Source of the DNA: Holothuria scabra
Lineage: Eukaryota > Echinodermata > Holothuroidea > Aspidochirotida > Holothuriidae
Reading direction: 5' to 3'
DNA length: 64,000 nt
NCBI GenBank assembly: GCA_037179385.1
Contig: CM074188.1
Span: forward strand, 16,819,318 to 16,883,317
In this document: positions 12,369 to 60,167 of the stretch, one piece after another
Position numbering within the stretch: position 1 is the stretch's first letter
Layout: each line of letters starts with the position of its first letter
Program-made: the position numbers and the translations under genes
The notes under the pieces: model-generated
The model's database searches: none
Told to the model about the DNA's origin: nothing
The model's input: only the letters and a program-made list of their open reading frames with translations

Positions 12369-14224
12369 TCATAAGTGGCATGAGAACTTTCAAAAATTGC
12401 AATCCCCATAGGGAGATCCTATTTCAATTAAAGTCAAGGTCAACACAACAATCTGAAAAACAAAGGGAAACAAAGCATCCCTTGTCAATGTGAGGAAGTG
12501 ATATAATCTCTGCTGACCTCAGTATCACTTTAGAGCACAAATCTAGTAACTTCATTTGCTGATATCTCGAGAAATGCATATCCCATTCGAAAGGAAATTA
12601 CATCACACTGAGCAGATTTAGTTCTTCTCTCACATGTTATTTTTTTTTTTTTTTTTTTTTTTTTTGCTTCAACTTTCCCTTTAATGAGAGTGGCGTAGCT
12701 ACAGAGAAGCCGGGAGGATTTCCCCCCCCCCCCCCCATCCCAAAGCTGGGAAATTTGCTTTTTGTGAAATTAGTCAACTACAGGTGGTTTTCGTAACTCT
12801 TCTCTCATGAAATTCCTAGTTCTATGCGTTAAAAGCTCAATTTTTTAATTTCTTGCTTCAAGTAGGCAATTTTTTACGAGCGTCCCGCGCGCAGTAGGTT
12901 TTCATTTTCTACTCGCAATCGTGTTCCCTCATAAATCAGTTTGGTAAGCCTTTTCGAACTCTGAAAATGATAAAATCACCAGATCATCATGTGGTATCGA
13001 CAACTAAAGTGCTATTTACATAAAAAATTTCTATCATTAAATTCCAAATATTTTCTAATATAAATGACGTCGTGCACTCTCAATGTGTAGGTTTTAGATA
13101 ACACTGTGTAGCAACAACGATCTTTGGTATCTGTGAATTCACAGACTTGCCAATAAGAAATGAAGATTCTTCAGTTTCACATTGCCTTATATATAGGGAA
13201 TCCAGAATCCAAAATTTTACCCAATAACGAAACTTAGCCCTTTTTTAAGCCTCTTTTTTACTTTTTACGATAGCCTTTTCTACCTTTTTATGAAACACGT
13301 TACTGACAGTTGCTGTCATGTTAGATAACCCGGAAAGCGCAATTCCGGTGATCTCGGGCGTTGTTTTTTTGCCCACATTCTCTTTGTACCCTCCCCGCCA
13401 ACTGATGATGGCGCTAAGTGACACCGACTATACCCCCCTACCCCTTCCGTCCAACGTTCAAAGACGGATCGCCGCCTATGGTTGGGACAGGTGATACAAA
13501 AACAAAAACCTATACACCTCCGGCCTTACTATCCGAGAATTTCAAACAATAACAGGGGAAGGGTATTTTGATTTACATTTGTATGGATCAGTGGTCTCGT
13601 AATAAATGTCATCTAAACGGGATTCGAAGTATCTTAAATCTGTTACTCAACCTTAGGTTTCATGACTGAAATCTTAAACCATACTTGAAACTTTAAGAGC
13701 AAAGATGTCGGTTGACAAAGTTAGCTTACTTAGAGTAAAGTAATCATACAAAGGAAATCATACCAAAAGATCGCAGTCATGTGCCTCAACGTTTATGAAG
13801 TTAATAGTTGTACGTAGCAGTCTGTCTGCTATATAAACCTAAGTAGGGTTGCTTACAAGTAGAGGTGTTGAACAATATTGCTTCAAGAAATGATGTCAAA
13901 ACTTATTCTTCAAGGCAACAGTTGTGAATGAACGACCGTGTAAACCAATTTGGGGTATTTTTCTCTGTTTGGTAAAACACAAGGTTCTGATTATATTTTG
14001 AATTGTCTCACCCCTTGACTTTCTGCCCTTATTCAGCAAAGATAAAAAACATATATAAATGCCAAATGTACGACCGACATTTTTGTATCCAGGGTATCAT
14101 ATTTCAGCTGAGCGTGTTTAAATGCGACTTAGCGAGTAGGACTGATACATTTTTTACATTTCGGTGAAGTAGACAATTTTTTTCAGATCTTGAGAAACTG
14201 TCAGAAAGCCGAGGTCGAACTTAC
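12369..14224. other. Non-coding stretch
   Basis: No exon recognised on either strand. It contains a T tract near 12643-12665, a solo hAT-like end near 12690 (GTGGCGTAGC) followed by poly-C, and an end-like GGATCGCCGCCTATGG near 13467-13482. If gene A is transcribed, this is the start of its first intron. Confidence 0.5.
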
Positions 14225-14294
14225 CAGTTGACAAAATGGTAGCTAAAACGATGACTATAACGCCGCAAAGGAGTTCCTTTTTTAGGGTGGCCAT
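14225..14294 (-). CDS. Gene A exon 1: signal peptide of a MAM-gene paralog
   Basis: ATG at 14294-14292 opens 23 codons plus one base ending at a GTAAGT donor. The peptide runs MATLKKELLCGVIVIVLATI and ends LST, then a split Gly codon. The gene B first exon encodes MASLIKQSLFSIVCIVLATT and also ends LST, with the donor in the same phase 1. Lys residues followed by a hydrophobic core fit a secretory signal peptide. No following exon (a CDFE-type MAM exon) was found between here and position 1, whereas gene B has its second exon only 223 bp away. Gene A may have a first intron longer than 14 kb, or it may be a truncated copy. Confidence 0.65.
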
Positions 14295-14494
14295 ATCAAG
14301 GAGTGACTAAAGACAAAAGACGTTTATGTCTCAGTTTTACGTTTAACGTAGGCTATAGTAAAGCTGGCATTAGAGATTATCAAGATTATCAGACATGCGT
14401 CTCAAACAGGCAGGTAAGCTACCTATGGAGTTATTAAAAAACACACCTCTAACGTAAGCAAATAACAAAAATTTCTGAACAAACATTTCACCAC

Positions 14495-14640
14495 TTTGCA
14501 AATACCAGCGGTGCTAATGCAATCAACAGTGTAATTATATCTACAAAAGTCAAGTGCACATTATATGGCGAGACAACGTTATGATGACATGACAAATAGT
14601 CTCAGTTTTCCAGCGACGGAGTCTCCGATAAACCAGACTG
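14495..14640 (-). promoter_or_regulatory. Upstream block of gene A conserved with gene B
   Basis: This segment, about 200-350 bp upstream of the gene A ATG, aligns with 58647-58795 at the same place upstream of gene B. Shared stretches include TTTGCAAATACCAG (14495-14508; 58647-58660) and AAAAGTCAAGTGC (14545-14557; 58700-58712). It is probably a promoter or 5' untranslated region kept after tandem duplication. No start site can be fixed. Confidence 0.5.
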
Positions 14641-16557
14641 AGTTTTCAGCTGACAGTAAGCCAGTTCAGAGTTGTAACTGCGCACACCCAGGTCATAGTT
14701 CATAGGGGTATAGCAGAGTGACAATGTTGTTCGCGGCTTCGAAATTGGACACTGGCATAGAGAAAAGGCAAATAATTGGCTCCCCCAGCAAAAACAATAT
14801 TGCCTGAGCGATAAAATATGAGACACATGGCTTACCTTGATGGGAAAGTTGAAGTTACCCTTTTATGTTTGTTTTTTTTTTTTTTTCTACAGAAAATCTT
14901 GACTTGAGCTTTCATTACGATTGGTATGTAAGCATGTGACGTCTATAAGATCTCCTTAATCAACCAGTTATTATTTATTTTTCACAAAAAAATAAACTTC
15001 TTTTTTAAAAGTTACCGAATCGTAAAGTACCAAGACACAAAGGTGCCATCATGTATCATACAAACTCAGTGGGGACTTCAGTGAGATTTTAAACTGTATT
15101 GACTGTTATGAATGACCGGTCATTCACACGTAGTTCCACACCGCGGTAATGTTTGAGTAAGTTGGTACTTCCAGTCGGCCTCTGCATGATAAATATTTAA
15201 AATTCCCGTGTATATCTTTTTGTCTACGTGCCGAAAACATCCTAATGAAACAACAAAAGTTTGAATACTCGAATGTAAAGTACGACTGTTGGTGGAGTTG
15301 GATAAAAGCTAAGCGATCACCGTACCTTGTATGTCTGCAGTGCACGGCCGCTGATCGAAGAGAATTATTACGCAATGGACTACTGTAATTTTTTAAGTGA
15401 ATAAATTTCAACATTGAATATCTCGGCTTAAAAATGTCATATGAAGATGGGAGTTGAACTTTTAGAATTCATTTTTTATTTTTGAACTCTTTCACTTGAG
15501 GTACACTTCAAATTTAGCTGAAAATGTTGCATGATTGGCTTGTTTCAATTCAGTTGTCAAGCATTCTTGAACATTTTAAAACCGTCTACCAAAAAAATGT
15601 TAAAATAACAACCCCCAACGTAATCATTTTGTTGTTGTAATGTTTCTTCAATATTATTTTCCCTTGCTTTTCTTCCTACGCCAGTGTCATTTTCTACACG
15701 AATTAAGCATTGATAACGCTTCCAAAACCTTTATTGTTGTCAACAGCAGCCATTACTACGTTGAAAAAGGGACTGCTACCATAAATTTGTGCGTAATATT
15801 TCCCCCAAAAATTCCTCGAAAGTTACCAGATTGGCAACCTCAATAGAAAATACCTGGTCGTAAAATAGAAAATTTACCCTTTGAACTTTCTGCATCGAAA
15901 CTAGCATTACATAATATACATTTATTTCAACATAATACGTATGGAAGGATTGGCATTTGGCATTACTAATGGACGAGGCCACGAAGTAGCAGAAGGGGGG
16001 TGGGCATAGGAGTGGGCCCTTCCCATGGTAGAGAGCTTTGCAATTTTTCAACTTAAAATGGCGCAATCTGGTGCATAACAAGAGAGGAAATTCATGAGTA
16101 GGATTAACTTGGGAGGGTGATTGATAATTGTAATCATTATATTCTCCCTTAAAACACATGAATAATTGACTCACAAATGAATTCTACTCCTAACATAATT
16201 GCAACTGCATTAAGTATCAAACACTAGCAACACTCACAAATTTGGTAGGTTTCTAATATGGTCCACTCCTCCAATAACGAGTCTATCCACGATAATGAAC
16301 CAGTCTCCTGACGGGGACAAAAAAACTATAAATGGTTTTACACTAAAACACAACTTGGATGAAATGACTGATTCCTGTTAGAAGAAATTCTGGCACCTGG
16401 GCTAGACTATGACTAGGCCACAGTGTTGTACTGCTAAATTCGCGGATGATTCGGTAGCGTTAAATGCAAACCCGTACTGCTACGAACTGACTATATCTGA
16501 GGCGAACCAATACTGTGCTAGTGTAACACTGTGGACTGCGATGCTTCGAACTCGAAG
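14641..16557. other. Intergenic, no gene recognised
   Basis: AT-rich, with a T tract near 14873-14886. Short open frames on both strands (the longest about 132 codons, at 15776-16174 on the minus strand) show no family features and look like chance. Confidence 0.5.
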
Positions 16558-18124
16558 CAGTGGCGGAGCTGCCATGTGTTCAGGGGGAAACCGCCCCCCC
16601 CCCCCCCGACGGACCAAAATCGTCTGTCAGCGCACTTTTCAGCTTTTTAACATGCTTTAATCTTGCACCATTACTGGTAAAATACATATTTTAATAGCGA
16701 TGATTAAAGGCCCAGATAACAATCCTATCTGCCTTTTTTTTCTGATGAAAAGGGTCATCTTCGGTAATACAGGGATAGATTTTGCGGAAGCGTATCTTCA
16801 TGCTTTATACGCACTAATTAATTTTGTCGCTGTGCTAAGTTAACTGCTTCCACGGCAAGCGTGATTAAAAGCTTACAAAATACACAAACTGACATTAAAT
16901 TCATCTTCCCGTTCAATAAAAGATGTTGCAAAGGGCGTAACAATATTGGTAGCGCAAATAGCCTTCTTGTTGTCGGGGATAATTTTCAACACAGACATTA
17001 AAAGAAATTATAGAGATACCAAAAATAGCTTCTACAACCTTTTTCAAAATCATTTGAAGAAACATTCAGGTTGTATCATAGTGGTAATGGTTTAAGAGTT
17101 TTAATGAGCAGTTTCCATTTTGCTTTTCTTCAAGTGACCATTCTCATGATAAATGGCTGTCACGGAACGATAATCCCATGCAAAAAGCCTATTTCTGTAC
17201 TTTCGTGGTCTCAAATGCCCGAAAATTGCATCTAATAAGCCTACAAGGTTTAGGCGACTTCTATTTATGATGAATTCGGTATCAAGAGAGCCAAGCAGAC
17301 CTTTTGTCTTCGCTATTTCTTGAAATGTACGTAATTAATGGCTATTTCAGAGTGATCACATGATGTAAATTACGTCAATTAATGTTTCTTCGTGTAATCA
17401 TCTTGATTTCCAGATGCCAAAAATGTACATCTAACGGTGATTAATTTCCATACCTTTTTCCCCCTGCCTGCTTTTACGCTCTAGCAGGTTTAAGCTTTAT
17501 CCCCACAAAGTAGCCCATTGTTATATTAAAATCTAAAGTCGAGACCTGAAAATAACATGAAATACAATGACCGCCTTCATACTAGAATGTGGAAGAGAGG
17601 GATAGAAACATGGGCGTCCGCAGGTAGGGGCAAGGGGGGAACTTGCCCTCCTCTGAAAAAAAAAAACCTGAAAAAGGGAAGGAAACGTAAGGAAAAAGTC
17701 AAAGAAAAAATTAATATCAACATTTCTTAACAGTTCACTCGGTGTTTCCCTTACTTATATGCGGTAAATAGGCTTTAGAAATGCATTTCCAGCGATCTGA
17801 GAGGCATCTTGGGCCAAAATTTTCTGGCGCTCCACGCCAACTCATGGTGGCGCGGAGGTTTTCCGCCTAAAAGAATTGTGTGTCCCCCCCCCCCCCCAAT
17901 TTTCCTCTGCAGAGGCCCATGGATAGAAAATTTAAACATGTTTAAATAGAAAAAACTTGCTGAAGAGAAACGGCACAGTAGTCTTCTACCATGTGCGGCA
18001 AATCACATGGAAAGTCTGTAAAGCCGTGGCTTCATCTTGCTGAGGCTCAGGGTATTTACTCCTTCGAGGCGCCCCTGCAAACCATTTCCGCCCCCTCTGA
18101 CCGAAATCGTTAGCTCCGCCACTG
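16558..18124. mobile_element. Old hAT-type element containing a nested MITE
   Basis: The left end is CAGTGGCGGAGCTGCCATGT. The right end, on the minus strand, is CAGTGGCGGAGCTAACGATT, so the first 13 bases are identical. Flanks are ACTCGAAG (16550-16557) and ACTCGGAT (18125-18132), matching at six of eight bases, as for an old target duplication. A second element (17609-17921) sits inside. No transposase frame is recognisable. Confidence 0.75.
17609..17921. mobile_element. 313-bp nested MITE with 8-bp target duplication
   Basis: The left end CATGGGCGTCCGCAGG and the right end, on the minus strand, CATGGGCCTCTGCAGAGG are imperfect inverted repeats. The element is flanked by a perfect GATAGAAA on both sides (17601-17608 and 17922-17929). 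The 8-bp duplication suggests hAT-type mobilisation. It lies wholly inside the element 16558-18124 and so is younger. Confidence 0.8.
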
Positions 18125-21100
18125 ACTCGGATGAAAATGCAGCCCTGGATTCACAGACGTGAATGGATAGACCTCTCGAAGATACTTGCGAGATCGACGG
18201 CAAGCTGAAACTTCGCCACATGAAAGTCTAGAAGTAGTGAAAACGTAAGAAAGATTGCCGTTTGGCCGTTCCATACACAATTCCGACCGCATTTAAAAAA
18301 AATCTCCACAGCCGACGACACTGCACACTCTGCGGCGACGCCTTCCCCCATTTTTTTAGCCCGGACGGGTCCGGAGGGGGCGTTCACCACCTCCGCACCC
18401 CCTCCCGGTGACGGCCATGATAATAATGTTTCTCACACATGCTATATTACTTAACAACACCACTATGGAACAGAGCATTATTACTAGACCAATACGTGGA
18501 TCTTAAGAAAAATGCGATTGAATCACCAGCACATGTAACAATGACAAGGAAATGTTACGAGCAATCATGAAAAGTCGTCATCATAACTTCTTAGAAATTT
18601 CCGACAGTACTATCGGACCCAAGTCCCACGGTCCCGTCTTTCTATATAAATGACATCACTACTTCATCAAATTTCCATCAGCTTGATTTTGGCAAGCTTT
18701 GTTAAATGTGAAGGTTTTTGTTGAGGTATGGGATGCGAGGATCATTTAAAAATGCTAACTAGTTGGTATTATTCACATTATGACGATTTTTTTAGTCACA
18801 ACCTTACTCAAGAAAAAAGGCTTTACCATAATAAAGAGGGACGGTTTATATTTTATTGCTGCAGTAACGACATTTAAAATATCGGCGTCTAGTGTCCCCA
18901 CTAAATGGTCTCGAGACTGTCTTTGGTAAGTTTGCTTTTAACCTCTGGTTATCCTGATGACAACCTTAGAAACTGTTGGGAAAATGGTGCAATTTGTGCT
19001 ATAGCGCCAGATGTTTTTCTAAAGGTAAGGTTTCTACAACGTAATGCCCCTGTTCCACTTTCACGGTTGGGTCCCGGTTTGCTACGGTTATGAACCGTGC
19101 TGAAACCGGCCTGTTTTGAACACGGTTGAACACCTCCCAAAATGGAAATAGGGTGTCGTTACAGTGTCTACGGAACGACTAATGATGCAGGTTGTGCTAA
19201 AGAAGTGCCACGATTTTACCAGGAACAATTGCGGTTATGTGACGGTGCCACTGGAAGCACTATCGGATTAAACACGGATATGGTAAGTCGTCGACTGATA
19301 AACCGCGGTTATGTTACAGTTCTTCTGCGGTCAATCGGTTTTGTTTTGTGCACTAGGGTCTCTGATACTGCATCTTCTACATCACGATGCTGAGATGGAA
19401 ACAACTCCATGTGAAGTTCCTGGACGAAGAAGAAGCTATGCTCATTCGCAATATGCTCTACCTCGCTGCACTCTGCATCTGTTGTGGTATCGACCGTGTT
19501 GGCTTCGGCTTCAGTCGATTCCTCTGAGGTGGCGAGGCAGATTGTTCAGGGGCACCCGCCCTTTCACCCGCTTTGGTTTAGGCTGGCTTATTTCTCTTTG
19601 TGTGCCGCGATGTGTATATGTTGCAATCTCTACAGTGCGTGAATGGAGTAAGTGTTTATCAGTGTCGTAGGCCACGTGGTAAATGATACCCGTAGCCCTT
19701 TCGTAGCATAACCGTTGGATATCCGCAGGGTAACGTAGACACCGTGACACAACCGCAGCTTATCCCTAGCCTCTCCGTAGCATTCCTTGGTCAAATCAGA
19801 CGGCACAGTTATTGGCGGATGGGCTACGGACATTTTTCGGTTGTGCCACGGTGCCTACGGTTGTGCTACGATTTACCTTTTACCTACGATTGGTGATGGA
19901 AAAATTAAAATTTTTGAACATGTAACAAATTGAGCTACGGCAAAAGCGAGGTTACGGAATCGCCACGTTGGATCCAGGAAGGCAACGATCCTGTCTACGG
20001 TTTCACTACGGATAGTCACGAATGAGAACCGTAGGCTTCCTAGACGTCGAACCGTGGAAGTGGACAGTTGCATAAGGGTTGCCACACAATAGATGATTTT
20101 TCATTTTGGTAACACTTGGCCGTAATTTTGAACATGAGCCTTTAAATTATTATACATGAAGGACACCAAATTTATTCGTATTATGTTCCTTTTGTACATT
20201 GTGGTCTTCGAAGTTTTTCATCCGAAGGCGCAAAGTCATATGCAAAGACACGTCAAAGAGGTTTTTGTTCAATTTAAAAAAAATTAAATCAGGAACCTTT
20301 GATATTATCACGAACGACATCTTTTAGCAGCCCACTCGTCCCAGACATAATTTGATGTGATGCTAACAACTTTATAATTTTTAACATCGGTTGAGTTGAT
20401 GAGTATGGATCCACTTGGGAGAGTCAAATTGAATTGCAATTGTTCTGGAAAGAAATACTTTCAAATGGCACAAATTTGCACCTAAACCATTTGAAACAGC
20501 TCAGGAGGGCGGTCAAGAATGCCAACCGATCAGTCGACTTAGTCCCACACCCCAAACAAAATCCTGGTTTCTCCTCATGACCTGAGTTTCTCTCTTTTTT
20601 GTAACTTAATAATCAGCCAAAATATGCTTTCAAGTGCTACTTTTTATTCGCAAGATTCGGTGGCTTCCCTTTGTAAACGCTGTGTGCCAAAACACTGAGA
20701 CGAGTCCTGCCCCCCCCCCCCTTTTTGTTCGTAAGGATTTCTAGTCTCTTTACGGTGTCGTGGATTGCGTCAGAGATCCGGTCGACATTGAACGTGTTTC
20801 AAGAGGGTAAAGGCCACTGATTTCAAATTCGTAGTATGTCCCATTTGTGCCTCATGGGGCGATTGTTGCATTGGGCCACAGTCTCCCCCCGCACGTTTTT
20901 CTTTTTTATCTTGTCATATTCAAGATTAAATTTCAATTCATATTTTAATTTATAGGTAACCTATAGGCAAGCAGATTGTATATAAAGACATGTGTTTATT
21001 CCAAAATCTTCACAGAGTGGGCCTCATATCCAATTTAGATCCCTTGTTTACGAAACGGGTAAGGGGCAGACTGTCTACCAGATTTGTCAAATATAATCTC

Positions 21101-23182
21101 TTTATTTGCTTTCCTTTTAAAAATTTAGTGACTTTTTTTTTAAATGTAACCACCCTCCGCTTAATTGTCTGGCATTTTCAGGAAAGAAATACACACTCTA
21201 AAACGTGACTGATGAGCAATTAAACACTTACTTGATCTCACTTTGTTTACACGTTTAAACTCTAAGCATGCTTAACTATTGAAAACTGAATATTTCGCAA
21301 TTAAACGTGTTCAAAAGGAAAATGCTGAGGAATAGCACACGCGTTTTTAGCATCTAAACGTGTTTATGCAGTGGAGTTGAAAAACGTTTTATCCCTAAAC
21401 ACCTTTCTAGAGTGCTTGCAATATTGCTTTCACATTCAGTCACCCAGGGATATATAAGAGGGAAATAGGCCAAAAGAATCCTTTCCATGACTTTCCATTT
21501 ATAGACAAATAATGTTTAATGTTAAGGGTCAAAAGAGGAAAGCGCCACTGCATGTACTGTTGCAAGTCAAAGTTTATCCAAAATTAGTATTTCTGAATAT
21601 CGCAATTATATGTGATCGAAAGTTGTCCCACAATGAACTTACGGCTTTCCCAATATCCAAACCTAGCTCCTCAAGCCAACTTTGTGGTAAATGACATGTC
21701 AGGCTAGCCCATGGCATTTTAGCATTTGCTTGTAGTTGGAATTAAGTAGCAACAAAAAAGTAGATACTTTTTGTAGCAATATACTTAGCATCAGCTGAGT
21801 CTGAATGCATTCTTTATAACATGAAAGTGAAATTTGTTGTAGAAAAAATGCATTCCTTTACGGATGTAACTTGGTAGCAGGAATTCTTTGGTATTTAAGT
21901 TTTGACGGTAATCCTCAGTCTTTCTATCAAAAAAGAGTTACTTTCTGGAGGATGCCATAGGAAAGAGGGAAAGGGTGGAAACATTCGACTGTAACGAAAA
22001 CGAAATAGAAACGATAAAGACCAAACTAAGGAAATTTTAAGATATACTTTAATCTGTATCATTAGAATCCTCACATCAAGCATTCGAACAAAGTAGGAAT
22101 GAAATTTTAAGATTACAACAAACATGCCGAGAAAATAGGGAGAGATAGATTAACTACCGAATTTTCAATTTCAGGGAATAACCATTTCAACAGTTAATGG
22201 CATAGGATACTTCGAGCGTAATACAACAACAAGTAACGTTGTTTATTCGGGCGTTTTAAGCTTAAACAATCTTCTCAAATAAATTTTGCAAAAGACTCCC
22301 AATTTCGTTCCTCTCATCGGTTGTTAATTTAGTTGCTGCAAGAATGGTAACCTTATTTTTGGGATGTTCTTAGATGTCTTACTTATCATCATATTTTAAT
22401 GAAATAATGATTCCCGTGGGGCCCTTTCAAAAACGTTAAAAAGGCTATCCCGGAATATGTTCCAAGAATTTTATAAGACACCAACAAAGATTGAACACTT
22501 AAAGCAGCCTTGGACTGGTATTCGTGATAATGATCATCTCCGTTGCACAAACAATTGTAGTTTCAAAATGGTCAAACGCGACATTTGTGTACTACATTAG
22601 CTGTAAAATCTAACCCCAAATTCAGAACAATTGCAAACAATGCGGTTTTGCTTGATGGTGGAAACAAAGTTAGAACAGAATATTATGGAATGATTTTTAA
22701 CTTCTTGAAATTCGTACACCCGTTTCCTTAACTCAATGCCGAAAAATATGAACAACTTGGGTATTCTATGTCCTTGTTAAATTCCCAATGGACAGAAAGT
22801 GGTGATTATCATGCAAGGTGCACGGGCCTCTTTCATAAACACAACGACTGTTCCTAACAAACAGATGGAGAATAAAAATCAATATAAACAATCAGGTATG
22901 CGAGGGAGACATGCCACGTGATTTTCAAAATATTCTTTCTATAAATTTGGATTAAACGAAATATTTATTGTTTCTTTTAAATTTTAGTTTTAAAATACAC
23001 CAGTTCTTGGCAATTAATTTCTATCCATATCAAAGATCACTAGATTGGTGTGGCATTTACCATTCATCATATATCTGAAATTCATGTATTTGAAATCCGA
23101 TTGGCTCGTTCTCTGTATAAATTTTAAACAGCTTATTTGATGACATTGATGACGTCATAATTTTGAGGAACATGGGCGTTTA
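18125..23182. other. Intergenic DNA 3' of gene B, no gene recognised
   Basis: It holds GC-rich repeat debris near 18340-18420, a CGGTT-rich repeat at 19045-20067, a poly-C run near 20710, and TAAACGTGT-type inverted motifs near 21250-21370. No splice-consistent coding exon of a known family was found. Confidence 0.45.
19045..20067. repeat. CTACGGTT-rich element with imperfect inverted ends
   Basis: The left end has CTGTTCCACTTTCACGGTT. The right end, on the minus strand, has CTGTCCACTTCCACGGTT. Between them many variants of CTACGGTTATG/CGGTTGTGCTACG occur. This looks like a non-autonomous DNA transposon with subrepeats. The target duplication is not resolved, and its open frames resemble no protein I know. 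Confidence 0.4.
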
Positions 23183-23564
23183 ACGGACTTCCTATACATG
23201 AACAGAGCATACTGCACTGTAAATTGTCGTTACCGTACAAGTGAGAAAAAGAGCACCAAGATGGCCGTCTGGTATGGTTTTATGTGAAAGCTTGGACTTG
23301 CTCAAGTAAATAGACAAATTTTGCCAGAAAGTTGGAATATTCGCGAAATTAAACAAGGTAAGGTCAAATTACTACAGTATTGCAGGAATATGATATTTTA
23401 AGCCATTCAAGGTTAACTTTTGTTAAAGATATTATACAGAGTCGCCGTTAAATCATACAAATTATAGGTCATCTTGGTGCGCCTTTTTTACCACAGACGG
23501 TGGCGACAGTCTACGGATAGGACGGACGCGTTTAATGCTCTATCCATGTATTTGGGAAGTCCGT
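23183..23564. mobile_element. MITE-like element just downstream of gene B
   Basis: The left end reads ACGGACTTCCTATACATG and continues to AGAGCATACTGC. The right end, on the minus strand, reads ACGGACTTCCCAAATACATG and continues to AGAGCATTAAAC. A related fragment with GAGCAGACTGCACTAACG and AGATGGCTGCCTGCTATATG occurs at about 44780-44900 in a gene B intron. No clear target duplication. Confidence 0.55.
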
Positions 23565-23584
23565 GGGCAGTTCTTATTTGGTCT

Positions 23585-23590
23585 TTTATT
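23585..23590 (-). terminator. Candidate poly(A) signal of gene B
   Basis: AATAAA on the minus strand, about 160 bp beyond the gene B stop codon and just before the MITE at 23183-23564. Confidence 0.5.
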
Positions 23591-23751
23591 GAAATATAAT
23601 GATGCTCTATAAACAAATGAACCATAGGGTACATTTTCTCAAGCATTTTTTATATCAAACGTTTCACAGGCTTTCATTGTGTCTTAGTGTTCTACTTTTC
23701 TCTTTTGTGAAAATGGTGCCTTTTCACTTCAAAATTTCCACCCACTTTGAG

Positions 23752-58412
<34,661 letters not shown>

Positions 58413-58646
58413 GTCAAATCGTTACACAAAAAAGGCTGTATATCTTCGTTTTACTTTGGTCGTTGGCCTTATGAAATGTTTCATTAATAATGAGTTTAAC
58501 TTGCAGTGGGTGATCCAACAGACTTGCATTGCAAGGAGCCTGTTGAAAGTTACAACCCCCTTTATGTATGAAACGTCAGATATCGAAATGGTCTCGATAA
58601 GGTAGCAACTTCCAACAAATTATTATAGTTAGGGCCAAACCACCCT

Positions 58647-58795
58647 TTTGCAAATACCAGGAGCAATAATGCACTCAACCGTGATATTACAATATCTAGA
58701 AAAGTCAAGTGCTCATTTCATTGGGGCACTTATATGATGTTACGATAAACAGACTGAGTTCACCAGAGATGGAAATTCCGATAAGGCAGTACCCA
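58647..58795 (-). promoter_or_regulatory. Upstream block of gene B conserved with gene A
   Basis: Counterpart of 14495-14640, lying about 235-380 bp upstream of the ATG. Long shared words, including TTTGCAAATACCAG and AAAAGTCAAGTGC, keep their order and spacing. Probably core promoter or 5' untranslated sequence. Confidence 0.5.
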
Positions 58796-60161
58796 GATAA
58801 TAAAATGACAAAGGTTGGGTTTGACTTGGCTTTTTTGGAGTTTTCTGCTTACCTGCTAACCCTTATGTTTATTATAGTAACGCACACTGAACAAAGTCCA
58901 ATCCTGATTTCATGAAGTAATGGCTAAGTGTAAATTGAGGAGAAGGGCTCAAGTCTAAGGACTGCAATTAGGAAGAGGCACCTTTTAAATATTCCGTAGG
59001 CCAATGCCGCATTATAACAAGACGTTACAGTTCATAGTATTGCAAAAAATATTTGCCCTCCTTATACAGCTTTCCTCCGGGAAAGCGTTCTTCTAAATGG
59101 TTGACAATGTAGTATGTACACTTTTATTTTGGACATATATGCCTGTAAGAAAATAGGCCTCATTTTCAGTCTCACAAACTTACAAATTGATTTTACCAAA
59201 TGCTACATGTTTTCAATCTATGGTAGTGAAATGTCTAAAGTTGTCAGAAAGGACTTTGCCAACTGACGCAAAAGAATAATCGCAGGTAGTGCGGACCAGT
59301 GACATACGAGGACTAGCATACAAATGATCCGTTCGCAACCTATAATGTGTAATAATGAATAACGTGACTATGATTTTTCAGTAAAAAGCCACGTCGTGGC
59401 CACCATGGAACGCAGAATTGTAATGTGGAATTCTGTCATTTCCTTTAGTCTAATAACTTTTAAATTAAAAATGCATAAATAACACATGTGAAAGGAACTA
59501 AATCACATTTGCCTCATATTTATTTCAATTTACATCTGTGCACCATCTCGGTAAGAGAGCAAACAATTATTGTTACAGTATTATGCACATTGAATTAAAG
59601 GCTTAGAAACCAACCCGGAGCTTCTTTTACGTTTTTACTTCTTACAAACATTTAAAAAAAAAGACTCTAAGGTCAAATTGAGCTTTGATATTTAGAGAGA
59701 ACTTTCCCTCAGTTATATGGAGAAATTTTAAGTAAAATCCAATGTATGCTACTTAACCTGAAGATATCGGTAATTACAGTTTTCAGTTTTTACAACATAT
59801 AGTGAACTTGCAACAAGCACATATGATCTTATATTCTCACATTAATGAAAAATCTCTGGCGTTTACAGCATTAAATGTTTTCTCCTTTATAATACTTCGC
59901 GTCCGATGGTATCTTAAGAAATAAACGTCCAACCTCGATAAAGTGGTCAGCAACTTGTGTGGATTTACCTCAGTTTTCAACTCTTAAAATTATAATTTTG
60001 CCTTACCTTTTCTTTGCTATCTGTGAAGAACAGTTGTATTGAATAATGGAAGAAAAGCAATTCCTCTATTGCATACAGTGCTATTAATAGCTATATACTA
60101 TTCCATGATTTTAAAAACGCTTTCATTGCCCGTAAATCAAAATACACTTCTTTCGCTCCAA

Positions 60162-60167
60162 TTTATT
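60162..60167 (-). terminator. Candidate poly(A) signal of gene C
   Basis: AATAAA on the minus strand, about 190 bp beyond the gene C stop, a distance like that in gene B. Confidence 0.45.

Noticed and set aside
15776..16174. 132-codon minus-strand open frame
   Set aside because: No recognisable domain, no repeated or biased structure, no splice-supported neighbours. The length is within chance for a 64-kb AT-rich window.
19142..19670. Overlapping open frames in the CGGTT-rich element
   Set aside because: The frames follow the repeat composition and match no transposase motif I can recognise.
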